A stretch of 26,612 nt of DNA from contig BFEA01000339.1 of the NCBI GenBank assembly GCA_003427395.1, positions 766,221-792,832 on the forward strand, read 5' to 3'. This document shows positions 19,053 through 26,612 of the stretch, piece by piece. Every line of letters begins with the position of its first letter. The stretch's first letter is position 1. The notes under the pieces are model-generated. The model was not told the DNA's origin. It did no database searches and saw nothing but the letters and a program-made list of their open reading frames with translations. The position numbers and the translations under genes were made by a program. The stretch is from Chara braunii. Its lineage: Eukaryota > Streptophyta > Charophyceae > Charales > Characeae.

Positions 19053-19770
19053 GTGCAGTGTGCCACTAAGGCCTCGCACGTAGCCGGCTTCCCGACCACC
19101 GAGTTGCGGTTTGCCCCTTTGGCTACCCCACCAGAGGATCCTCAGAACACGACAGGCGCAGTTCCCTCTGCCTCGTCGTCTGTCGAGGTACCATCTGCCT
19201 CACAACAGACTGCCGCATCTAGTGCTTCCCCTCCGAGACTTCCGACGCGTCGCACCATTCGCACAGTCCGTTGTAGCTCTCAGCTGGCAACTCGCGATGA
19301 CGTTGTGTTATCTTTCCTGCACTTGAGCATTCTTCAGGCTCGTCAGGAGCGACTCACGAGACACGTCAACGTCCTGCGTCGTCTTCTCGCTCTGCTTTCT
19401 GACCCTGATCGCACCCTACCCATTATCCCTATTCGCCTAGGGACATCTACGAGGGTGTACCGCGCTTTATGGGACTCTGGCTCACAGGGAAATTTTGTTC
19501 ACCCTTGAGTGGTTGATGAAGCTCGCCTAGCTACCTCTGGGTCTCGCTCTCCTATCTCTGTTACCCTCGGAGACAACAAGATACATCGCTTCTTCGATCA
19601 GACGGTCCCCAACCTCCATTTCTCCCTCACCCTCCAGCCACCGGATAGTACCCAGGCGCCTCGGCGCTACCATTCCTCTGCATACTTCGACGTGCTAGAG
19701 ACTGTGTATGACTTTATCCTTGGCACTCCCTGGTCTCGTCGGTTCCGTGGTATGGAGGCCGAATGGGCAG
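19053..19770 (+). pseudogene. pol: Chromovirus aspartic protease, broken
   Basis: The protease would process the polyprotein. The catalytic motif LWDSGSQGNFV carries its Asp at 19473-19475, and the later YDFILGTPW motif (about 19707-19733) is the conserved ILG strand of retropepsins. A TGA at 19506 lies between them, about ten residues after the catalytic triad; a CGA-to-TGA change would explain it. The frame differs from the end of gag (19047) and is open across that junction, so either a programmed shift or a mutation joins them. The RT follows in the same frame. Confidence 0.85.
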
Positions 19771-20249
19771 CCGAGACACTCGTTCTCAAAACGAAGTGTG
19801 GTCAGACCCATCGAGTCCCCTTCATTGGAACCACAGGCGACACCCCTCCAGACTTACCTCCCCAGGACCCTCGTCCCTCTGGGTCCCACCCAGACATCGC
19901 CTTCACTTCTCCTCATCAGTTTGCTCACTTCATACTACAGGAGGACGTCACGTTCTACTCAGTGAACGTCATGGATCTTCTTCGCTACGATTTACTCTGT
20001 CCCAAGGTTGAGTTAATCTCACTGGAGCCCGATCCTCCTGACCCTTCCTCCATCTTCGTGGCTCCCATCTCTACATCCACCCGTCAGCTTGCGGATACCC
20101 CCTCCATGTCCCAGGCCCCTGCGCCGTCGACTGTCAAGTCCACACATGCGTCTCGTGCCGATGCACACATTGAGGAACTCACACGGTTCACGACGGACTT
20201 AGAACCAGCCGTTCGTGACCTTATTCGAGAGTACCGCGACGTCTTCCCT

Positions 20250-21160
20250 CCGTATTTCTCATACAACGGGATCCCTCCGATAAGCGGTGTTGAGCATTCT
20301 ATCCAGCCTGAGCCTGACTATCGTGTTCACCATCAGGCATCGTACCGACTCTTGATTCCAGAGGCGACGGAACTCAAGCGTCAGCTTGAGGAGCTCCTTC
20401 GACTGGGTTTCATAAAACCCAGTAACTCCCTTTGGGGTGCACCTGTCCTCTTCGCTCCCAAAGCGGACGAAACTCTCTGCCTCTGCATCAACTACCGCGG
20501 TCTTAACAGTTACACGATTAAAAACAGTTATCCCATGCCCTACGCGAATGAGTTGTTTGACCATCAGGCAGGCAACCGCTTTTTCACGAAGATCGATCTT
20601 CGTAGCGGTTATCACCAGATCCACGTTGTCGCAGAGGATCAGCCGAAGACCGCGTTCCGGTCGCGCTTCGGCCACTACGAGTTCACGGTGATGTCATTCG
20701 GCCTCACCAACGCACCCGCCACCTTCCGGATGGCGATGAACAACATCTTCAGGGACATCCTTGAAGAATACGTTCTCGTATACCTGGACGATATCTTGGT
20801 CTACAGTCGTACCTTAGCAGACCATATTAGACACCTCCGCGATGTCCTACAACGCTTACGCAAGCATGACTTCTATGTCAAGCTCAGTAAGTGTCGCTTT
20901 GCCCAGCGCAAAGTGAACTTTCTAGGACACCATGTGTCTGACCAAGGTCTCCACATGGATGACGGGAAGATCACTGCTATTGCGGAGTGACCCATCTCTG
21001 CCAAGCAGCTTCGCTGTTTCTTAGGCCTCACCAACTACTGTAGTAATTTTATCCAGGGATACGCTAGGTATTCTTACGTCCTTACCTCCACCCTCCTCCG
21101 GAAGAACCCGTCGTGGTTTTGGACACCCCTGTGTGAGGACGCCTTTCGCGCCCTCAAGAA
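20250..21160 (+). pseudogene. pol: Chromovirus reverse transcriptase, one stop
   Basis: This domain copies the RNA genome into DNA. Recognisable blocks in order are SIQPEPDYRVHHQASYR, LGFIKPSNSLWGAPVLFAPK, CINYRGLN, then FFTKIDLRSGYHQI with the first catalytic Asp at 20595-20597. KTAFRSRFGHYEF and MSFGLTNAPATF follow, and YLDDILVYS carries the catalytic pair at 20787-20792. All three catalytic Asp codons survive. TGA at 20988 falls in the IAEWP-type motif that opens the RT connection region, where Trp (TGG) is usual. The sequence continues in frame (LRCFLGLTNYCSNFI) into RNase H. It is the best-preserved part of pol, about 240 codons without a break before the stop. Confidence 0.93.
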
Positions 21161-21164
21161 GGCG

Positions 21165-21748
21165 GTGACTTGTGCGCCGGTTCTTCGCCTCCCCGATTTT
21201 GATCGTCCTTTTATCGTCACCACACCCGATGCGTCATATTTTGTAGTAGGAGCAGTCCTCTTTCAGGTGTTTCCCTCTCCACTGGATTCATGTTATCCCC
21301 ATGTTCCTCCTTCCCCCCCCCTCTTGCTGACACTGCTTCTCGACTGACGCCTACCCTCCCACCACTTCCCTCCACTAACAGTCCTCCCGTTACTTAATCC
21401 CCGACCATCGCGGAGGATGGGACTGTTGAGGCTCGTGTTGGGGATTGCCCGATCGCCTTCTACTCCCGTCAGCTACTGCCTGCCGAGATAAGTTACACTG
21501 CCGATGAACGTGAGGTTCTCGCAATAGTTTATGCCACGCGGCATTGGCGTCATTACCTGCACGGGGCGCCCTTCACGGTACGCACGGACAACTCAGTTGT
21601 CCAGGCTTTCCTCACGAAGCCTAAGCTTTCTCCTCGACAGACACGCTGGTGGCGTGACTTATCCGAGTTGAGTTTCACCACTCAGCCCATCAAGGGTGAA
21701 ACGAACCGCGTCGCCAATGCTTTGTCCCGCCGCCTTGATCACAATTAG
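21165..21748 (+). pseudogene. pol: Chromovirus RNase H, broken
   Basis: RNase H removes the RNA strand of the hybrid. FIVTTPDASYFVVGAVLF contains the first acidic residue (21228-21230). A Pro/Ser-rich insert of roughly 45-50 residues follows (about 21265-21410). A C8 run near 21314-21321 coincides with a change of reading frame, and TAA occurs at 21395. The domain resumes with CPIAFYSRQLLP, YTADEREVLAIVYATRHWRHYL and FTVRTDNSVV, the second and third acidic positions. The closing NRVANALSRR has Asn (AAT, 21716-21718) where chromoviruses have Asp (VADALSR); a G-to-A change explains it. TAG at 21746 ends this frame before integrase. Confidence 0.87.
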
Positions 21749-21796
21749 GAACCCATCCATCTTGCTACCATCTCCATCACCGCTGTTGATCAGTCG

Positions 21797-23110
21797 GTGA
21801 TCGACGCATATCGCACTCAGTACCGCCACTGCCCTGATTATCGCGTCATCCACGCGACACTGCGGAGTGGCAAGACCGTTCCATCCTACTCCCTCGGGGA
21901 GAACGACCTTGTGTACTGGCATGGCAAATCTGGTCAGCTAGAACCACGTATCTGCGTTCCCTCCACCGGACAGCTCCGCGTCCAGGCTGTAGCAGAGTTC
22001 CATGACCAGGCAGTTGCCGGTCATATAAGTTTCCACAAGACGTTGGCTCGTGTTTGCCGCCTATACATCTGGCCGAAGTCCAAAGACTTCGTCAAATCCT
22101 ACATCGAGGAGTGTCCTACCTGTCAGGAGGTGAACAGTGCGAACCACCTCCCATATGAGTTACTTAAGCCCTTACTCATACCCGAGGGTCGTTGGCAGTC
22201 CATCTCGATGGATTTCATTGGTCCCCTCCGTCCACCCACTGAGCGCGATCATGATGCTATCTTGGTCGTCGTCGATCGCTTCCCGAAGCGTGCACGTTTC
22301 GTCTCGTGCCGCTATCGTATTAGCGCCCGTGAGGTCGCCGACATCGTCTTCGACCGAGTCGTGAGAGATCACGGCTTACCTCAGAGCATCATCTCCGACT
22401 GTGATCCGCGCTTTACCAACACATTTTTCAGGCAACGCCTACACGAGGTGTACGGACCCTAGCTCCGTTTTTCATCGTCTTACCACCCTCAGACGGATGG
22501 TAAGACCGAGGTCACCAATAAAACTCTCGGTAATATCCTCCAAAAGTTTGTTAGGGATGACCAACAGTGAGACTTACACTTAGCCCACACGGAGATTCTG
22601 TACAACCACGTTGTTTCGCCAGCCACGGGGATGTCGCCATTCTGTTGCGACCTTGGTTACCACCCTCGTGTACCCGCGGACTTCCTACGACCATCGCGGT
22701 TGCGCCCAGACACTCGTTGTCCTGCGCTTGACGAATAGATCGCCGACATGGCGGCGATTCTGAAAAGCGCACACGAGAGTCTAGCCGACTCCCATACTCA
22801 CGTGGTCGCACGAGCGAACCGATCACGAATGGATCATCCATTCAAAGTCGGTGACGATGTGCTCGTCGACGTACGCCACTTATAGCTCGAAGCGGATACG
22901 CTTCGCAAGTTCAGGCGTCGTTTCTTCGGTCCATACCGCATCCTTCAAGCCGTCTGTTCTGATACTGCCGCTAGTCCGGTCAGCTTCCGTGTGAAGCTAC
23001 CTGATTACCTTTGACAGCTCGTGTACACGATGTTTACCACGTCTCCTTGCTGCGTCCTTATCGCAGACCGTCCGAGCGCTTCGCCGGACGCTCGTATGAG
23101 CACCCTCCAC
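21797..23110 (+). pseudogene. pol: Chromovirus integrase with GPY/F module, broken
   Basis: Integrase joins the cDNA to the chromosome. An HHCC zinc-binding region is visible at about 21995-22130 (EFHDQAVAGH...KTLARV...IWP..., ending C-x2-C). The DDE catalytic residues are at 22211-22213 (SMDFIGPL), 22397-22399 (ISDCDPRF) and 22508-22510 (TDGKTE), with 36 residues between the last two, close to the D-x35-E spacing. In-frame stops occur at 22460, 22568, 22736 and 22883. The C-terminal GPY/F motif (FFGPYRIL, about 22922-22945) is intact. The frame shifts near 23010 into the conserved HDVYHVSLLRPY ending. The 5-bp GTTCA duplication at the element's ends is the product of this enzyme class. Confidence 0.9.
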
Positions 23111-23124
23111 CTATCATAGTGGAC

Positions 23125-23377
23125 GGTCACGAGGAGTTCGTCGATTCTGACATCGTATCTCGCCGAGTACCTTGTGCGTTGGAAGGGTTATCCTGATGAG
23201 GAGGCTACTTGGGAGCCCCTCGAGCACTTGCAGCATGCCAGGATGTTGGTGCGTGCATATGATCGTGCTTGTCGTGCTGAGATGTCTGCCCCTGCTCAGC
23301 CGACTGACCCTCTTCCTCCTCCTCTGGCTGAGGAGATTGCTGAGGACGAGCCCGCTCCCCCTGAGGCCTTTCCTTAG
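23125..23377 (+). pseudogene. pol: Chromodomain at the pol C-terminus, frameshifted
   Basis: Chromodomains of chromoviruses bind modified histone tails and steer integration. The first half (HEEFVDSDIVSRR, 23128-23166) is in one frame and the second half (EYLVRWKGYPDEEATWEPLEHL, about 23171-23235) in another, so a frame change at about 23160-23170 splits the domain. In the second half the two aromatic cage positions (W and Y of WKGY) are present. The first-half cage position is Phe or Val rather than the usual Tyr. An acidic, Pro-rich tail ends at 23377. Confidence 0.88.
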
Positions 23378-24412
23378 CCGCAGACAGTCGCCTCCGAGCG
23401 TCCACAACGCACTCATCCTCGCCCTTCGCATCACGATGACTGACTGTCCTCTATCTTTCCCCACTGACTCACACCATCAGATACTCCATCATCAACTTTT
23501 TATCAGGATGTCGGTGTTTTGCGGCTCTGCTTCGACATCGACCTCGACTCCTACTTCATCGACGTCACCGACCACTTCGACGACTTCAGTCACCTCCTCG
23601 ACTTCAGCCATCTTATCGGCTTCAGCTACTTTGGACGTGACTATTTCACGCCACCACCCTACCCTGTACATTCCCTTGCATCTGTCGCATGATGGTTCTC
23701 ACTTAGCTGGATCTCTTTGAGTTGGGCTCTCTCTTGGTATCGCATAGGCATTGAGACCGTAGCGTTACCTTGGCTACCTTGCTCCCAGATCTAGCTCCCT
23801 CCTCCCCAGTCGGTGAGTTGTGTGCATATTTCCCTCACCCACTGCCCTCATCACCCTAGTGCCGACCGTTGCATGCCTTCAGTTAGGCATATCTCCACCC
23901 TATTTCAGGCTCCCCCTTTTTTCACGATCGACCCTGCATGGTGTCATCCTTTGGTCGAGCATTACCCGCCCTGATGGTCTATCTGTTAGGGTCTTTGGTT
24001 TTGTTTCGCTACCACTCTCCCACCTTGAACCTGATGACCTATCCCACCTTCATGTGTGACTGCCCTTAGGAGTTTCGATTCTTAGGCTGCATTCACCCCC
24101 TCTGAGACCATCCCACTCTTAGTGGTTCAGCAACAGGACATTATCTTGTGCCATATTGCTCTTTTTCCTTTCAGCACTGAGGCAATTGCCTCCAGGACTT
24201 TAGGATTGTATATTGCTACATTTCATTTTTGCTGTTAGCTAGGACATGTATACCAGACATTTGCTTTTCTTTTGACATTATGTAGCTTAGGCTGCATTGC
24301 ATGGAGCTTGCTCCGCATCCTAGATTTCTCAGCTTTCTTTATTGCAGAGTTCCGCTATATTTGCGGATAGCGTGTTTATGGCTCTTGCGATCCATTACAG
24401 GTCTTAGGATCG
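23378..24412 (+). other. Chromovirus 3' untranslated region
   Basis: No envelope or other domain is present. At about 23527-23625 a degenerate TCGACN/ACCTCGACT microsatellite encodes Ser/Thr repeats in one frame. The rest has no recognisable feature. The 20 nt before the 3' LTR (ending GTCTTAGGATCG) are only moderately purine-rich, so a polypurine tract cannot be assigned. Confidence 0.6.
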
Positions 24413-24774
24413 TGTAGCGGGCCTTCATCTGCCTTGGCCTACAGCCAGGGCCTATTTGGCTATTTGCCAGTTCGGCCTGTGGGACCAGGTCGTGGCCTGA
24501 CCCCACAGGCGGTGCACTGTTTCAGTCCAGTCCCGTCCTGCCCGGTACCACTCTCGGTACCAGTCCAGTCCAGTCCAGTCCAGTCAGTCCGCTGGGGGTA
24601 TACCCCAGCTGTTGTCTGTTTTTCATCATTCTTCATTTTTGCACTGTTGGAGTACGTGCGGTGTTGAATCTGCGTCAGAGCTGCGCTGTCCCTTCCAGCT
24701 CCATCTCCACTTCCTCCTTCCTCAACCCCTTCTTCTCCATCCTGTCGGTCCGCCATCCCGACAGGTCCGACACA
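24413..24774 (+). repeat. 3' LTR (362 bp)
   Basis: It starts TGTAGCGGGCC and ends GTCCGACACA. Compared with the 5' LTR it carries an extra 67 bp (24590-24656), beginning with a small palindrome (CTGGGGGTATACCCCAG) and continuing into T-rich sequence. The block is either deleted from the 5' LTR or inserted here. Inner repeats of GTCCA (24562-24581) are the same in number in both LTRs. Confidence 0.93.
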
Positions 24775-24779
24775 GTTCA
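24775..24779. repeat. Target-site duplication, right copy
   Basis: GTTCA directly after the CA end of the 3' LTR, identical to 14677-14681. Confidence 0.93.
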
Positions 24780-25270
24780 CCAGGACTCTACCGCTCGCGC
24801 TACGATATATGGTATTGACGAACTTCCTGAAATTCCGTCCGAAGCCAACCTTTTCCAAGACTGCTTGGACGAAGTCCCAGTTAACTCTGTCGTAGGCTTT
24901 CTGGAAGTCTATGAGGATGACTTCTTTGTTGAGATTATTTTTTCCAATCCGATCTATGGCCTGTGAAATTGTCATAACGTTTTCTAACACTTGCCTCCCT
25001 GGTACAAAACCGGACTGGTCCGGATGAACCAGTTTTCGCAGAAAGGGGGACAGACATCTAGAGAGCGTTTGTGCCAGCAACTTCCCAGAGACATTGAGAA
25101 GAGATATAGGGCGGTAATTTTTCACGTCGCTTTTGTCCCCTTTTTTGTGTAATAATGTGATGATCCCTTCTGTTGTTCTTGGGCCCAGGGGAACATCCGA
25201 TAGCACCTGGTTGAATACTCTCAGAAGGTCTGGGGCTAGTAGCGCCCAAAACTTTTCTTTTCCACAATGG
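24775..25270 (-). pseudogene. LINE-A, 5' half: RT fingers and palm start
   Basis: On the minus strand this is the N-terminal part of a LINE reverse transcriptase: LLRVFNQVLSD, LHKKGDKSDVKNYRPISLLN, HPDQSGFVPGRQ, and motif A ILIDFQKAYDRVNWDFV (catalytic Asp at about 24917-24915 of the IDFQ motif). It then ends with a YRSASGRVLVN segment exactly at the duplication. The next residues of the domain are at 14681 and below, on the other side of the chromovirus. The open frame runs artificially into antisense LTR sequence. Upstream of about 25270 the LINE similarity is lost near a foldback element, so the endonuclease domain is not seen. Confidence 0.9.
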
Positions 25271-25347
25271 TTGTGGGGAGGCCTCTGAATATACTGTGGA
25301 CTGCAGACAATCTGGCACCGCCACCCACACACGTGCACACATGCATA

Positions 25348-25517
25348 CGGGGGCTCAGTCCCACCGTCCCTTTTTCGTTGTAGGAGGCTACCACGAAGAG
25401 AATGGCGGGCACGTAAAGACCATCGATTGACACGATAGACGGTCCCTAGATGCCTGCCGGTCGCTTCGTGGTAGCCTCCTCCTACAACGAAAATGCGCGG
25501 GTGGGACCGAGCCCCGG
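25348..25517. repeat. Foldback element 6 (about 170 bp)
   Basis: Outer arms 25348-25398 and 25464-25517 are strongly complementary (CGTTGTAGGAGGCTACCACGAAG against its complement with one GAG/CTC duplication). Pairing continues imperfectly inward (GGCGGGCA with TGCCTGCC, GACCATCG with CGATAGACGGTC). Weak pairing extends outward to about 25335 and 25530. It sits within 100 bp of where LINE-A similarity stops and may have interrupted it. Confidence 0.88.
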
Positions 25518-25530
25518 ACTGTGTGACAGA

Positions 25531-26013
25531 AACAATAGTACCAGAAGAAAAAAGGACTAGTAAATGGCTGAAGGCAAAAGTGAGAGAGCAGTCGGGGCTC
25601 AGATCAATAATGCTTTGGCTCCAGATGAGTACTTTGTGTAATTTCTGAAGGTCAGTCGGGCTCCACACGAATGCAGAAGTTTTTCATTAACATGTCACGT
25701 CCGGGGCCTGGACCAACATTTGGCGGAGAGGGCTCCGGGCCTGGAGGTTCGTTCCCTAAAGTGTGTAGCGGTGGATGGGGTCTCTCAAGTGCCGGATCCC
25801 ACATTTGTTAGTAGAGGAACCTTTTGTGAAGAACGGGGATCCCAATCCCACATGGTTCCCTGTCCGAAGGCATCAGAAAACTCTCCGGCTGTTTCTACTC
25901 TCACAAATGTGCGTGTCTCCACGGCCGTGACCCGCGGCACAACTTGTTATGAAATTCCCAGAACCCAGTGACCCCCTGCACTTCCCCCCAAAAGTAGGCA
26001 TTTTGTGCGATTC

Positions 26014-26045
<32 letters not shown>

Positions 26046-26612
26046 TCGCCCCTGTCCGGTTTCGTGTCTGAGGTCCTCGTATGTGGGACTGGAAACTTCT
26101 TGAACGGCGCCCGTGGGTTGCTGTTCGAACCCGGTAGCTCCGCATGACCCGTTCACGTCCATCACAAATCGCCTACTACTAGGCAATGGGAGTGCTTTAA
26201 GCCCCTCAGCAAAATGACTCGCTTTGCCCCCCCCAACCTCTCCCCCTTCCTTCCCTCTATCCCTCCCCCCTATCTGGCACACAGACACCGCCTCTGCTAA
26301 GCCACCCTTAAGAACCAGGGCACTCGGTTCCAGTCGGTAGTCGCAGTAGACTACACTGGGTAGGGTAGGGAAGAGAGCGCCCAGAACATAGATAGGAGCT
26401 ACTCAGTTCCTCTCAGCCACTTTGGGCTGGGGTCAGGCCGTTGGTAGGCCTTTGCTTTAGATTCAGGAGAGTAGTAGGTTAATAAACTGCAGTAGGATTA
26501 TAGGATCTCAGGTGCCATGTAGCGCACCTTAGGAACGAGCACCCCCCTGCCCCTCCCACCTCACCCACGCCCTCCAACCACTCCACCCACTCCTCCCTTT
26601 CTTTCCCCTCTC
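25531..26612. other. Unassigned spacer
   Basis: No domain-bearing frame. A T run (about 26014-26032) is followed by a short GT repeat (26033-26046), and the plus strand is C-rich at 26225-26275 and at the window end. A short imperfect repeat GGGCCTGG occurs near 25704 and 25737. Confidence 0.5.

Larger units (their letters stand above)
14682..24774 (+). mobile_element. Chromovirus (Ty3/gypsy LTR retrotransposon), complete but inactive
   Basis: The element is 10,093 bp from the TG of the 5' LTR to the CA of the 3' LTR, flanked by GTTCA on both sides. The order LTR, primer site, leader, gag, protease, RT, RNase H, integrase, chromodomain, LTR is the Ty3/gypsy order; the chromodomain and GPY/F module place it in the chromovirus group. 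It lies antisense to, and inside, LINE-A. Inactivation is plain: nine in-frame stops (18102, 19506, 20988, 21395, 21746, 22460, 22568, 22736, 22883) and at least five frame changes. No envelope-like frame exists between the chromodomain and the 3' LTR, so it is a retrotransposon rather than an errantivirus-like element. I see no good polypurine tract just before the 3' LTR, which may also be decayed. Confidence 0.95.

Noticed and set aside
23378-24412. Possible envelope or third ORF after pol
   Set aside because: No frame of useful length, signal peptide or membrane segment. The Ser/Thr peptide near 23527-23625 comes from a microsatellite.
24460-25668. A 402-codon minus-strand frame joining LINE reverse transcriptase to other sequence
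   Set aside because: Only the middle is LINE. Its C-terminal end is antisense 3' LTR and its N-terminal end runs through a foldback element, so it is a chance fusion made by insertions.

Overview
This is eukaryotic, intergenic, transposon-derived DNA. I see no host gene, no rRNA or tRNA gene and no prokaryotic signal. The best-supported content is retrotransposon sequence of green-plant type: a Ty3/gypsy chromovirus with a plant-style initiator-Met tRNA primer site and a C-terminal chromodomain, and L1-like LINE relics with the zinc-binding C-terminus typical of plant LINEs. A streptophyte fits, possibly a repeat-rich charophyte alga or other early-diverging lineage. The species is an inference and cannot be fixed from the sequence alone.

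Layout. Positions 1-2600 are AT-rich spacer with foldback (hairpin) elements and a minisatellite of about 42 bp period. Positions 3250-4520 (minus strand) are the 3' part of a decayed LINE (LINE-C). Positions 5324-6863 look like a 1.54 kb element with long terminal inverted repeats, stuffed with three smaller foldback elements and long A, T and C homopolymers. Positions 7115-12785 carry three copies of an unrecognised repeat (called R1 here), two on the plus strand and one on the minus strand, with tandem duplications of 470, 245 and 65 bp in or near them. Positions 12950-14681 (minus) hold two adjacent LINE relics, LINE-B and the 3' half of LINE-A.

Positions 14682-24774 are one complete but dead chromovirus on the plus strand: 5' LTR, primer-binding site, a 2 kb structured leader, gag with coiled coils and a CCHC knuckle, protease, reverse transcriptase, RNase H, integrase with GPY/F module, chromodomain, and 3' LTR. 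It is flanked by a perfect 5-bp duplication, GTTCA. The 5' half of LINE-A resumes immediately beyond the 3' LTR (24775-25270, minus). The chromovirus therefore inserted, in antisense, inside the reverse transcriptase gene of LINE-A. A foldback element at 25348-25517 sits just upstream of the surviving 5' end of LINE-A.

How the parts relate. This is a stratified graveyard rather than a working gene set. LINEs came first; the chromovirus split one of them. The LTRs differ at about 22 of 295 aligned positions (hand count), mostly by transitions, and all nine clear in-frame stops in gag-pol can be explained by single C-to-T or G-to-A changes, as expected of a methylated, silenced element. The least explained features are the R1 repeat family, the 1.54 kb inverted-repeat element, the multi-copy hairpin motif in the chromovirus leader, and the number of distinct foldback elements.
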